A stretch of DNA of 64,000 nucleotides from the NCBI GenBank assembly GCA_017941735.1, contig JAGAVW010000057.1, positions 62,001-126,000 on the forward strand, written 5' to 3'. The position numbers and the translations under genes were made by a program. Position 1 is the first letter of the stretch, and each line of letters begins with the position of its first letter. The stretch is from Solobacterium sp. Lineage in GTDB: Bacteria; Bacillota_I; Bacilli_A; Erysipelotrichales; Erysipelotrichaceae. The notes under the pieces were generated by a model. The model was not told the DNA's origin, made no database searches, and was given only the letters and a program-made list of their open reading frames with translations. Of the stretch, positions 56,297 to 64,000 are shown in pieces.

Positions 56297-56854
56297 TTAT
56301 GCTCGTCCGGAGTATTTACCGTCCGATGTTGAGATTAATACCATTTCTCCATTTTGGATAAAGAGTGGTACACGGATATCCAATCCCGTTTCTACTTTCG
56401 CATTCTTTGTTGCGGAGGTAGCGGTATCCCCTTTTACTGCTGGCTCACATTCTACAATTTGTAAGGCAACTTTATCTGGTAAGAGTAAACCTAATACTTC
56501 ATTTTCATACATCGTAATAGTTACGGTGTCATTTTCTTTTAGGAATTGCATTTCCCATTCTAAGCGACTCTTTGGAATTTCAATTTGTTCATAAGTCGTA
56601 CTATCCATGAAGACAAGTGCATCGCCTCCATCATAGAGATATTGCATTTCTTTCTTATCAATATGTGCTTGTTCTACCTTGTCACCACCCGTGAAAGAAA
56701 TTTCATTAATTACGCCAGAACGTAAATTCTTTACTTTCACCTTAACGATCATTTGGCGCATAGCCGTTTTGTTATGCTCAATGTCTAATACAGTAAAAAT
56801 ATTACCTTCATTTTCAAATGTTGTTCCTGGTTTTAAATCATTTACTAAAATCAT
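56297..56854 (-). CDS. efp: Elongation factor P with methionine at the tip position
   Basis: A 185-residue EF-P with three OB-like domains; it helps ribosomes stalled on polyproline. The loop that enters the peptidyl-transferase centre reads HNKTAMRQM where most EF-Ps have a form of HVKPGKGAA. Met32 therefore aligns with the lysine or arginine that is modified in other bacteria. The rest (NLRSG, ETGLDIRVPLF) is ordinary. The promoter TTGACA-16-TAAAAT lies upstream. Confidence 0.95.
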   Translation of the reverse strand: MILVNDLKPGTTFENEGNIFTVLDIEHNKTAMRQMIVKVKVKNLRSGVINEISFTGGDKVEQAHIDKKEMQYLYDGGDALVFMDSTTYEQIEIPKSRLEWEMQFLKENDTVTITMYENEVLGLLLPDKVALQIVECEPAVKGDTATSATKNAKVETGLDIRVPLFIQNGEMVLISTSDGKYSGRA

Positions 56855-56880
56855 AATAATTTCGCTCTCCTACTCTAATT

Positions 56881-56908
56881 ATTTTATAGAAATAGGATGG
56901 TTTGTCAA
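56881..56908 (-). promoter_or_regulatory. Promoter of efp
   Basis: TTGACA (56908-56903) and TAAAAT (56886-56881) are separated by 16 bases. Confidence 0.78.
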
Positions 56909-56944
56909 CGTAACAAAGAAATCAAAAGATAAACAAATTTTGAG

Positions 56945-56962
56945 GAGTGTAAAGAATCACTC
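56945..56962 (+). promoter_or_regulatory. Small dyad in the comG leader
   Basis: GAGTG and CACTC, with eight bases between, lie upstream of the comGA start. TTGTCA at 56903-56908 could be a plus-strand -35, but the -10 is poor, so this operon probably depends on an activator or an unusual sigma factor. Confidence 0.3.
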
Positions 56963-56988
56963 GAACAACAAAAGTGAAGGAGTTGTAT

Positions 56989-57963
56989 ATGGAGAATGAC
57001 CTAATCCGTTGTTTAGAAATCGCCTTAAAATACCATGTTACAGATATTCATTTTAGCGTGATGGAAAACAACCAATTGAAAGTAGAAATGCGTATAAAGA
57101 ATCGAATGTTTCGCTTAAAAGATGTCCAATTAGACATCCATTTCTTCCGATACCTCATGTATCGCGCAAACCTCGATTCGAGTGACCTCCAAAAACCACA
57201 AACAGGCCAGTTTTCACTCGCCATACAGAACCATTCTCTTTCCTTGCGGTTTTCGATTCTCTCAAGCTTTCGGATGATATCTGGAGTCTTGCGTATCTTA
57301 AACAATCATGTAATCTTGGATTCTAAAAACCTATCATTAACCCCCTCTCACGGATTATGGTTCCAACAACTCCCTTCTTATACCAATGGACTCGTTGTGT
57401 TTAGCGGCCCGACTGGAAGTGGTAAAACAACGACGTTATATACCATCCTAAATCATGTCAAACAGAAAAAGATTTATACCATTGAAGATCCAATTGAAGT
57501 TTATTCCAACCACTATGTTCAAATCCAAATCAATGAAAAACACCATCTTAGTTACCAAGAAGCCTTAAAACAACTCATGCGCCAAGACCCCGACATCATC
57601 ATGATTGGAGAAATCAGAGATCCTACCGCTGCTGAAATTGCGATACGCGCAAGTTTAACAGGCCATCTTGTGGTCACAAGTCTACATGCTTCCAGTTGTA
57701 TTGGTGCCATTCATCGTTTACTTGATTTAGGCATAAAAGAATATCAATTAAAAGATGTATTACGTGGTATTTCCAATCAACGTCTATTTGATACCCCAAT
57801 GAATACAAAGATTGGTGCCTATGAAATTATGGATGAACAGGAGGTGAATTATTATTTCAAACACAAAACAACATCCCCTTCCTTTATTCCTTTGGAAAAG
57901 ACCATTCAAGAAGCTCTCCTTGCGAAAACGATTCAAGAAGAAAAAGACCCTAACAGTATTTGA
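56989..57963 (+). CDS. comGA: Competence pseudopilus ATPase ComGA
   Basis: A 324-residue GspE/PilB-type assembly ATPase. Walker A is SGPTGSGKTTTLY, followed by the Asp box and Walker B (PDIIMIGEIRD) and the His box. I use the ATG at 56989 after AAGGAG; the frame also has a GTG five codons earlier. It lacks the long N-terminal domain of PilB, as ComGA does. It is the first gene of the operon. Confidence 0.95.
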   Translation: MENDLIRCLEIALKYHVTDIHFSVMENNQLKVEMRIKNRMFRLKDVQLDIHFFRYLMYRANLDSSDLQKPQTGQFSLAIQNHSLSLRFSILSSFRMISGVLRILNNHVILDSKNLSLTPSHGLWFQQLPSYTNGLVVFSGPTGSGKTTTLYTILNHVKQKKIYTIEDPIEVYSNHYVQIQINEKHHLSYQEALKQLMRQDPDIIMIGEIRDPTAAEIAIRASLTGHLVVTSLHASSCIGAIHRLLDLGIKEYQLKDVLRGISNQRLFDTPMNTKIGAYEIMDEQEVNYYFKHKTTSPSFIPLEKTIQEALLAKTIQEEKDPNSI

Positions 57964-58921
57964 TTGTGAAAGTCTATATCGGTTATTAAATGTAGGTTTT
58001 TCCCCTTATGACACCTTGAACCTCATCAAAGATGAATATAACCAAGACATCATTCAAGAGATTCAAAATCGTCTAAATGAAGGAGATACCTTAAAAGAGG
58101 CAATGGAATCTTGTTATCCAAAAGAAATTCATACTGATGTGGTTGCCTTTTCTTCTTTTTTACCGATTGAGAAAAGTTTAGAAATCAGTTTGCGTTTGAA
58201 ACAGAAAAAAGAGGAAGCGATAAATCAGAGTATTAAAATCCTTGTCTATCCTATGCTTCTTCTTTTAGGAACAATCGGTGGTGTTTTTCTATTTAATTCC
58301 TTTGTCTTTCCAACCCTTATTAATTTAATGGAAAACTTTCATACGAATCATGCCTCTTATACCTTGATGCATAAAACGATACATGTGCTATGTATCCTAG
58401 CCATTGTATTAAGTATTCTTATCTTACTCATTTATCTTTATTTCCATTTTTCAAAGCATAAATTACGCATCTATTTAAAAATACAACCTTTTCTTAAAAA
58501 GACCTTACTTCAAAAAACGATTACCTTACGCTTCATTCGTTACTTCTATTCCTGTTATCAAACAGGAATTGCGACAAAAGAAACCATCCATTTATTAAAG
58601 AATCTAACCCAAGATCCCATCATCATGTGGATGGCAAATGAATTAGATCAACAATTCTTACAAGGTGATTCATTAAATGAAGTGATGCGCCAATCCTATT
58701 TTGATGCCACACTAGCCAAATTCATACATGTTGCTACGAATACCTCGAGCTTAGATGCGATGTTAGAACGTTATTTATTAACTACGGAAGAAAGGATTCG
58801 TCTCGATTTAAAACGTTTTTCAAGGCAAATCCAAGTTCTCACTTATTCCATGATTGGCGCATTATTAATCTTTATTTATCAAATCTTATTATTGCCTTTA
58901 CAAGCTTTATCAAACATATAG
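57920..58921 (+). CDS. comGB: Competence pseudopilus membrane protein ComGB
   Basis: A 333-residue GspF/PilC-type platform protein with two GspF domains and three membrane segments (near residues 110-130, 155-175 and 310-330). The only suitable start is a TTG at 57920, which overlaps the end of comGA by 44 bases. The ribosome binding site is weak, so coupling from comGA is likely. Confidence 0.88.
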   Translation: MRKRFKKKKTLTVFDCESLYRLLNVGFSPYDTLNLIKDEYNQDIIQEIQNRLNEGDTLKEAMESCYPKEIHTDVVAFSSFLPIEKSLEISLRLKQKKEEAINQSIKILVYPMLLLLGTIGGVFLFNSFVFPTLINLMENFHTNHASYTLMHKTIHVLCILAIVLSILILLIYLYFHFSKHKLRIYLKIQPFLKKTLLQKTITLRFIRYFYSCYQTGIATKETIHLLKNLTQDPIIMWMANELDQQFLQGDSLNEVMRQSYFDATLAKFIHVATNTSSLDAMLERYLLTTEERIRLDLKRFSRQIQVLTYSMIGALLIFIYQILLLPLQALSNI

Positions 58922-58932
58922 GAGGAGTAATT

Positions 58933-59235
58933 ATGAAAAAATACAAAGCTGGATTCACATTACTAGAAATGATTATTGTCATCACCATTATTTCCATTCT
59001 TTTTCTTTTGACTATACCAAACATTCAAAAGACGCTTGGCCTTGTATCAGAGAAAGGATGCGATGCACAAACAAAGGTAGTTGATACCGCAATCATTCAA
59101 TACCGTTTAGAATTTGATGAAAACCCTGGAAGTATTTCAGACTTAATTAGTGCTGGTTATTTATCAGAAGACCAAGCAACTTGTGAAGGAAATCGCTCCA
59201 TTGGCATTCAAAATGGGCAAGCCTATGCACAATAA
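58933..59235 (+). CDS. comGC: Major pseudopilin ComGC
   Basis: A 100-residue type IV prepilin-like protein. The cleavage motif is AGFTLLEM, with the glutamate at position 5 of the mature chain, followed by a long hydrophobic helix. Two cysteines (GCDAQ and ATCEG) may form a disulfide. AGGAGG precedes the ATG. The prepilin peptidase is not in the window. Confidence 0.93.
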   Translation: MKKYKAGFTLLEMIIVITIISILFLLTIPNIQKTLGLVSEKGCDAQTKVVDTAIIQYRLEFDENPGSISDLISAGYLSEDQATCEGNRSIGIQNGQAYAQ

Positions 59236-59539
59236 GGGCTTTACCCTGATGGAATTAATTGTGGTGTTATTTGTTTTATCTTGTATTAGCCTAATGTCTT
59301 TTAAATTAACCGATAACTTAACGCAAGAAAAATACCTCACATTTTTTGATCACTATTTATATCTTCAAAGTGAATCGTTATTAAAAAATGAAGCCCGAGA
59401 TGTAGATGAAGGAATCCATTTTAATTCAGCCGGAAACATAAACCATGCCCAAACCATCACATTTGAAAACAATAAAGCGTTTATTTTAGAACTTGGAGGT
59501 GGTCGGATTGTTGAAAAAGAATGGAACCATCTTGATTGA
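59225..59539 (+). CDS. comGD: Minor pseudopilin ComGD
   Basis: A 104-residue prepilin-like protein that starts MHNKGFTLMEL. The ATG lies inside the last codons of comGC (11-base overlap). The hydrophobic helix after the cleavage site is clear; the C-terminal half is not informative. Confidence 0.85.
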   Translation: MHNKGFTLMELIVVLFVLSCISLMSFKLTDNLTQEKYLTFFDHYLYLQSESLLKNEARDVDEGIHFNSAGNINHAQTITFENNKAFILELGGGRIVEKEWNHLD

Positions 59540-59720
59540 TGCAATGGTCTTTCTTTTTGTCCTAAGCATTCTTGTTACCTTAACCACATCAACCATCAAA
59601 GCATCCCTCCAAACAAAAGAAACCATTACTACCTTAAAAGAAGAATATGAATTCAATTATGAAGAAGCGATCCATGCGATTCCAACCATCACAAAGAAAG
59701 AGCGGATTCACACTCCTTGA
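59508..59720 (+). CDS. Minor pseudopilin, ComGE-like
   Basis: A 70-residue protein with a prepilin-like N-terminus (NGTILIDAMVF). Aspartate stands in place of the usual glutamate at position 5, and no Phe follows the glycine. I use the TTG start at 59508, eight bases after GGAGG inside comGD. ComGE is the assignment by position only. Confidence 0.72.
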   Translation: MLKKNGTILIDAMVFLFVLSILVTLTTSTIKASLQTKETITTLKEEYEFNYEEAIHAIPTITKKERIHTP

Positions 59721-60081
59721 AGTGCTATTATCTTTATTCTGCGCAAGTATGTGTATCCCTATCCTTTTAATGGCCATTACGTTATTAACGAAAGAAGTAT
59801 CCTTTAGCGAACTCATTCAAGATGAAATTGCCCTTTCGCAATTACGTCATATTTGTAATGTTGCTGAAGATTATGCTTTTGAGGATACCTCTCTTTCATT
59901 CACCTATCATAATGAACGCTATTATTTATCCCTCAAAAACAACCATGTGATATTACAACCTGGTACCCAAATCTTTTTTAATCATGTTGATCGAACAACT
60001 TTTTATCAAATAGCTGATTGTATTTATATTCAATTTGAAAGAGGAACGCATTCTTATGTCCGCTTACTCACAAAAGTTTAA
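59674..60081 (+). CDS. Minor pseudopilin, ComGF-like
   Basis: A 135-residue protein with a well-formed prepilin motif (SGFTLLEVLLS) and a mixed beta C-terminal part. Three in-frame ATG codons are possible (59647, 59659, 59674); I use the last, nearest the prepilin site. It overlaps the ComGE-like gene by 47 bases. Confidence 0.82.
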   Translation: MRFQPSQRKSGFTLLEVLLSLFCASMCIPILLMAITLLTKEVSFSELIQDEIALSQLRHICNVAEDYAFEDTSLSFTYHNERYYLSLKNNHVILQPGTQIFFNHVDRTTFYQIADCIYIQFERGTHSYVRLLTKV

Positions 60082-60439
60082 AGAAGGTTTTCTAACCACT
60101 TATGCATTAACGGTATTCTTTTTAACCCTCTTTTTAGTCACAATCATTACGACAAATCGAATGAATCAACTTAAAAGTATGGAGAATATTAAAAAACTAC
60201 GCCAATTTGAAGCGCAGGAAACAAATATCCTTTATACCGTAAAAAAAGAGCTCGCAAACTACGAGCCTGAGGAACAGGAAGCATTTCAATGTCATTTTTC
60301 AATTCCCTCATCCTATTCGTTATCTAGTCATACTTTAACCGTTACGATTCTTAGTGAATATTATGAAACAATTATCATTGACTTAGATTTCGAAAACCAA
60401 TGTGTCATAGATTATGAAACAATTAGAGAAATTCCTTAA
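60056..60439 (+). CDS. ComGG-like minor pseudopilin candidate
   Basis: A 127-residue protein with one N-terminal hydrophobic segment (about residues 12-35) and a soluble tail. No prepilin cleavage motif is evident apart from KEGFLTTYAL. Position as the last comG gene suggests ComGG. The start ATG at 60056 has GAGG 11 bases upstream. Its end overlaps the convergent hydrolase gene by 17 bases. Confidence 0.7.
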   Translation: MSAYSQKFKEGFLTTYALTVFFLTLFLVTIITTNRMNQLKSMENIKKLRQFEAQETNILYTVKKELANYEPEEQEAFQCHFSIPSSYSLSSHTLTVTILSEYYETIIIDLDFENQCVIDYETIREIP

Positions 60440-61028
60440 GGAATGGATTGGTTTGTTTTTCTATTGCGATGGTAGAAGTCATCCCATGTCCTGGTAAAAC
60501 TCTTAAATCAGAATCTAAATGCGCTATGATTTCAAGAGATTTGCGCATTTCTGCCCAATCACCTGAGAATAAATCAGTTCGTCCTATCGTTCCTTGGAAT
60601 AATGTATCGCCAGTAAATAATCCTTTTTGATATTGAATTAGTACACTGCCACTTGTATGACCTGGGGTATGGATTACTTTAAATGAAAGATCTTCAAGAG
60701 TTAATTCCCCTTCCTCAAGTGGTAAAAGTGGACAGGTTAAAGGATGGGTAGATCCTCCATTATGGGCATTTCCTTTTAATTGTACTAATGAGAAATCAAG
60801 TGGGTGAAGATAGACAGGGCATCCATAATCATCTACTAAATCATCAACAGCTCCAGTATGGTCATCATGCCCATGGGTTAAAAAGATACCAATCACCTTT
60901 TCGTCTTTGATATATTTCTTAATCTCTTTGGCATGTCTACCTGGATCCACAATAAAAACGAGCCCATCTTCATGAACCACATAGGTATTCTCTTCATATT
61001 GGCCAATTGGTAGTAAATCAATCTTCAT
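60423..61028 (-). CDS. MBL-fold hydrolase (YqgX/glyoxalase II-like)
   Basis: A 201-residue metallo-beta-lactamase-fold protein. The metal motif is THGHDDHTGA, with later ligands in HTPGHTSGS and TGDTLFQG and a C-terminal LPGHG. It resembles YqgX of Bacillus, which is also beside comG, and may hydrolyse thioesters. The ATG follows the rpmG terminator and has no recognisable ribosome binding site. Confidence 0.9.
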   Translation of the reverse strand: MKIDLLPIGQYEENTYVVHEDGLVFIVDPGRHAKEIKKYIKDEKVIGIFLTHGHDDHTGAVDDLVDDYGCPVYLHPLDFSLVQLKGNAHNGGSTHPLTCPLLPLEEGELTLEDLSFKVIHTPGHTSGSVLIQYQKGLFTGDTLFQGTIGRTDLFSGDWAEMRKSLEIIAHLDSDLRVLPGHGMTSTIAIEKQTNPFLKEFL

Positions 61029-61029
61029 A

Positions 61030-61062
61030 CTTTTAAAAAAATAACCAAATGGTTATTTTTTC
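61030..61062 (-). terminator. Terminator after rpmG
   Basis: AAAATAACC pairs with GGTTATTTT around ATTT, followed by TTT. It includes the rpmG stop codon. Confidence 0.8.
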
Positions 61063-61205
61063 TCCTTATGTACCGTTTTCTTATTGCATCTAGGGCAATA
61101 TTTCTTGATTTCCATTTTTTCCGTATGGGTACGTTTATTACGTGTACCAATGTAGTTTTCTTCACCACATTCACTACATTTAAATGTAATATTCTCTCTA
61201 GGCAT
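61053..61205 (-). CDS. rpmG: 50S ribosomal protein L33, zinc-binding form
   Basis: A 50-residue ribosomal protein that starts [10 protein letters not shown]. Two CxxC pairs (CSEC and CPRC) mark the zinc-binding form; the C- version replaces it under zinc limitation in other Bacillota. GGAGG is seven bases before the ATG. It has its own promoter and terminator. Confidence 0.95.
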   Translation of the reverse strand: MPRENITFKCSECGEENYIGTRNKRTHTEKMEIKKYCPRCNKKTVHKEKK

Positions 61206-61233
61206 TTCCACTCCTCCTAACTAACGCATAGCA

Positions 61234-61262
61234 ATAATACCACAAAGACTTCTCTTTTCCAA
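61234..61262 (-). promoter_or_regulatory. Promoter of rpmG
   Basis: TTGGAA (61262-61257) and TATTAT (61239-61234) are separated by 17 bases. Confidence 0.7.
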
Positions 61263-61271
61263 GAAAAAAAC

Positions 61272-61300
61272 TACATACGAGCTGATGAACATGCGATAAT
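61272..61300 (+). promoter_or_regulatory. Promoter of ispG
   Basis: TGC precedes GATAAT (61295-61300), an extended -10; TACATA at 61272-61277 is a weak -35. Confidence 0.5.
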
Positions 61301-61320
61301 AAGTACTAGGAGAAAGAACT

Positions 61321-62388
61321 ATGAGAAGAAATGAAACACGCCCCATTTATGTTGGACCTGTGCAAATTGGTGGGCAAGATAAATGTGTGATTCAATCTAT
61401 GACAAATATTCCATCCAAAAATGTTGCGGATTCTGTCAAACAAATCAAAGAACTCGCTACATTGGGATGCGAAATTGTTCGTTTGGCAGTATTAGATGAA
61501 GAAGATGCCTATGCGATTAAAGAGATAAAAAAAGAGATTTCTGTACCCTTAGTTGCGGATATTCATTTTAATTATCGTCTAGCGTTAATCGCCATAGAAT
61601 CAGGTGTCGATGCGATACGCATTAATCCTGGTAATATTGGCTCCAAAGAGAATACCGAAGCCGTAGTGAAACAATGCAAAGCCCATCATATCCCAATTCG
61701 TATAGGGATTAATGGTGGTTCTCTAGAAAAAGAATTCCTAGAACAATATGGAAAACCATGCCCAGAAGCAATGATTGCGAGTGCAGATCGTCACGTTAAG
61801 ATATTAACTGATTTAGGCTTTGAAGATATCTGTCTTTCTTTTAAATCAAGTGACCCTCTATTAACCATTGAAACATATAAAGCAGCCGCAAAACATTATC
61901 CCTATCCTTTACATTTAGGTGTAACAGAAGCTGGAGGACCGATAGATAGTGCGATTAAATCCAGTGCTGCGCTAGGAACACTTCTTTATGAAGGCATTGG
62001 CGATACGATTCGTGTATCTATTTCTGCCCCACCACAAGAAGAAATCCCGATTGCGAAAAAGTTGTTGAAATGCTTTGGGTTGATGGAGGATGTTCCTGAT
62101 CTGATTGCTTGTCCAACCTGTGGAAGAATTCAATATGATATGTTACCAATTGTAAAAGAAATGGAACAATATCTTTCTACCTTAAATGCGGATTTAACCG
62201 TTGCGATTATGGGATGTCCAGTAAACGGAATCCAAGAAGCAAGCCGCGCTGATGTGGGGATTGCTGGAGGCAAAGATAGTGGCTTACTCTTCCGTAAAGG
62301 TGAAATCGTAAAAACGGTTCCTCAAAGTGAATTGGTTCATGCCTTAAAAGAGGAAATACAAAAGATACTAAAAGAAAACGCGTTATAA
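61321..62388 (+). CDS. ispG: 4-hydroxy-3-methylbut-2-enyl diphosphate synthase
   Basis: A 355-residue iron-sulfur enzyme of the MEP isoprenoid pathway. The TIM barrel (IRINPGNIG near residue 100) is followed by the cluster domain, with cysteines in CPTCGR and MGCPVNG. The electron donor is probably ferredoxin or flavodoxin. AGGAG precedes the ATG. Its stop overlaps that of nfo by six bases. Confidence 0.97.
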   Translation: MRRNETRPIYVGPVQIGGQDKCVIQSMTNIPSKNVADSVKQIKELATLGCEIVRLAVLDEEDAYAIKEIKKEISVPLVADIHFNYRLALIAIESGVDAIRINPGNIGSKENTEAVVKQCKAHHIPIRIGINGGSLEKEFLEQYGKPCPEAMIASADRHVKILTDLGFEDICLSFKSSDPLLTIETYKAAAKHYPYPLHLGVTEAGGPIDSAIKSSAALGTLLYEGIGDTIRVSISAPPQEEIPIAKKLLKCFGLMEDVPDLIACPTCGRIQYDMLPIVKEMEQYLSTLNADLTVAIMGCPVNGIQEASRADVGIAGGKDSGLLFRKGEIVKTVPQSELVHALKEEIQKILKENAL

Positions 62389-62412
62389 CAAACGCGTTTT
62401 CCATTTTTCATC
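62374..62412. terminator. Bidirectional terminator between ispG and nfo
   Basis: An 11-bp stem (GAAAACGCGTT at 62374-62384 with its complement at 62391-62401) has a six-base loop. It contains the stop codons of both convergent genes. T-rich sequence follows on the plus strand. Confidence 0.75.
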
Positions 62413-63258
62413 ATAGCTACCCTTTTTTAACATCTCAATCTCTAAGGCATATGGTGGTTTACCATCGATATAAGGTGTTTCTAGAATCTTTACAATCGAA
62501 GTTAATTTAGGATGATGTGCCACTTGGTTTAATAAATCAAAGCCAACATAACCATCTCCTAAGTTCGCATGTCGATCTTTATGGCTCCCCTTTTCATTTT
62601 TCGAATCATTTAAATGAACAACATGTAAACGGGATAATCCAAGTGTGTGATCAAACATGTCTAATACCTTATCGAATTCAGTTAAATCATATCCTGCATC
62701 ATGAATATGACAAGTATCTAGACAAATCCCAAATCTTTCGGGACGATTTAGCTTTTCTAGAATCATAGCAAGCTCTTCAAAGGTCTTTCCAATTTCACTT
62801 CCTTTACCAGCCATCGTTTCAAAACAAACCATCACATCTTTAACATCCTCTTCTAAGGTATTAAATGTATTGGCGATTTGTGTAATCCCTTCATCTAATG
62901 TCGCACTTGTATAGGAACCAGGATGTAAAACCATATACTTAGCCCCAATTGCTGAAGTACGTTGCATTTCTTTCAAAACAAATTCTTTGGCCAGCTCTGC
63001 GACTTCTTTCTTAACAACATTTGCGCAATTTATGATATAGGGCGCATGAACAATCACATCTTCTAAAGCAATGCCATTTTCTTCTAATAATGACTTTGCT
63101 TCTTCAATTTTCATATTTTGTGTAGGTACACGCATCGTATTTTGCGGTGCACCAGTATATAACATTAACGCATTACAGCCATAAGAAAGTGCCTCTTTCA
63201 CACTTCCCAAGATGTAATCTGGTGCATTCATTTTTACATGACAACCAATTTTAAGCAT
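62383..63258 (-). CDS. nfo: Endonuclease IV
   Basis: A 291-residue AP endonuclease. The zinc-binding TIM barrel motifs are visible: HAPYIINCAN, LHPGSYTS, CLDTCHIHDAGYD and HLNDSKNEKGSHKDRH. It cuts DNA at abasic sites in base excision repair. It overlaps the helicase gene by eight bases. Confidence 0.97.
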   Translation of the reverse strand: MLKIGCHVKMNAPDYILGSVKEALSYGCNALMLYTGAPQNTMRVPTQNMKIEEAKSLLEENGIALEDVIVHAPYIINCANVVKKEVAELAKEFVLKEMQRTSAIGAKYMVLHPGSYTSATLDEGITQIANTFNTLEEDVKDVMVCFETMAGKGSEIGKTFEELAMILEKLNRPERFGICLDTCHIHDAGYDLTEFDKVLDMFDHTLGLSRLHVVHLNDSKNEKGSHKDRHANLGDGYVGFDLLNQVAHHPKLTSIVKILETPYIDGKPPYALEIEMLKKGSYDEKWKTRLL

Positions 63259-64000
63259 CGTTCCTCTTCTTAATAGCCCTCTCTTTATACATGGCTTTCT
63301 TTTCTTCTTTTATTTTTGCGCGTATGAAATCACGACGTTTTTTACGTTCTAATTCTTGTACAGCTCTTGCGTGTTTCTTTTTATAACCAGGCTTCACCTT
63401 AGAATTCTTTTTCGTCTTTAATTTCGCAATCTCTTTTTCCATTTGCGCGTCTTTTGTATGCACACGCTTTTTGGCATAAGGTTGTAGGGTTTGCCATTTG
63501 TGGCCATGATAGCGCATATGTCCAAAGTGAATGCCACGCTTCATAAGGGAAGTAATGGCCTTTGCATCTTCTTCATGATAAAGCGCATAACAAATTCCAT
63601 CTGCTCCAGCTCGCGCTGTACGGCCAGCACGATGAATATAGAAATCCAATTCATTTGGAAACCCACAAGAAATAACATGTGTAACCGTAGGAATATCAAT
63701 ACCACGCGCTGCTAAGTCGGTCGCAACTACATAAGTTGTTTCGCTATTTGCGAGTTGTTTTAAAGCTTTCTTACGTTGCCTGCTTTCTAGATTCCCATGA
63801 ATCTCTGTTACAGCAACCTGATGTTTACGTAAGTCATTGGCGATTTCTTCAACAAGTTCTCTTGTATTTGCGAAGATTAAACAAGTATATGGTTGAAACC
63901 CATCTAACATCCGTAAAATGGTTTCACTAAAACTATGATGATAGCAAGGCACCAAGATATGTTGAATGTTTGGTTCAAAACGCGTTTCATCCGCAATTCG
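63251..64000 (-). CDS. DEAD-box RNA helicase, C-terminal part (5' end beyond right edge)
   Basis: The frame is open to base 64000 and continues beyond it, so 249 residues of the C-terminal half are present. RecA-like domain 2 motifs are clear: FANTRELVEEI (motif IV region), TDLAARGIDIP (motif V) and HRAGRTARAG (motif VI). A basic, lysine-rich tail of about 70 residues follows, as in cold-shock RNA helicases. It is upstream of nfo and translationally coupled to it. Confidence 0.93.
   Translation of the reverse strand, partial: RIADETRFEPNIQHILVPCYHHSFSETILRMLDGFQPYTCLIFANTRELVEEIANDLRKHQVAVTEIHGNLESRQRKKALKQLANSETTYVVATDLAARGIDIPTVTHVISCGFPNELDFYIHRAGRTARAGADGICYALYHEEDAKAITSLMKRGIHFGHMRYHGHKWQTLQPYAKKRVHTKDAQMEKEIAKLKTKKNSKVKPGYKKKHARAVQELERKKRRDFIRAKIKEEKKAMYKERAIKKRNDA

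Noticed and set aside
58933-60439. Frameshifts in the comG pilin genes, because frames overlap heavily
   Set aside because: Each frame has its own hydrophobic prepilin-like N-terminus and a plausible start; this layout is normal for comG operons.

Overview
This window is from an AT-rich, low-GC Gram-positive chromosome (Bacillota). The [FeFe]-hydrogenase locus, T-box controlled tRNA synthetases, Prp-processed ribosomal protein L27, a comG-type pseudopilus operon and paired FeoA proteins all fit an anaerobic fermenter. My best guess is a relative of the Erysipelotrichia, inferred from gene content and not from any search. Most genes are on the minus strand. I see no rRNA, tRNA, CRISPR array, insertion sequence or prophage.

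Layout. 1-9247: a giant secreted RHS/YD-repeat protein that runs off the left edge, preceded in its operon by a small membrane-anchored protein of unknown function. 9564-12450: proS and a secreted HAD phosphatase. 12540-21277: an eleven-gene operon starting with an orphan ABC permease and continuing into an NADH-linked, probably electron-bifurcating [FeFe]-hydrogenase (NuoE-, NuoF- and HydA-like subunits) interleaved with a putative redox-sensing module: two HATPase proteins, two DRTGG proteins, a PHP protein and a degenerate hydrogenase-like iron-sulfur protein. 21363-29000: a solute-binding lipoprotein overlapping thrS, which has a T-box leader; then glpK, a lysine/alanine-repeat histone H1-like protein, and ppdK. 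29081-36954: a membrane-anchored hydrolase, valS (T-box), an aminotransferase with RidA, an SRAP protein on the plus strand, and ruvAB. 36966-39309: obgE, then the L21-Prp-L27 operon with a leader. 39376-43525: DegV, a metal-binding HMA protein, and feoB with two feoA genes behind a promoter carrying two dyad operators.

43534-49359: dnaE followed by a two-component system and a TrmN6-like methyltransferase in one operon. 49439-52153: a class A penicillin-binding protein with a cysteine-containing C-terminal extension. 52183-56854: der, cmk, two uncharacterised membrane proteins and efp. 56989-60439: a seven-gene comG-type pseudopilus operon on the plus strand. 60423-64000: a metallo-beta-lactamase-fold hydrolase, rpmG (L33), ispG, endonuclease IV, and a DEAD-box helicase cut by the right edge.

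How it works together. The hydrogenase would reoxidise NADH and ferredoxin as H2 during fermentation, and PPDK and glycerol kinase supply central carbon intermediates. FeoAB imports ferrous iron, of which the hydrogenase is a large consumer. The more unusual content is the RHS system with its small partner, the sensory module inside the hydrogenase operon, the transporter without an ATPase gene, the paired feo operators, and an EF-P with methionine at the position that is normally modified. Genes are very tightly packed: several convergent pairs overlap at their stop codons, and several terminators overlap coding ends or neighbouring promoters.
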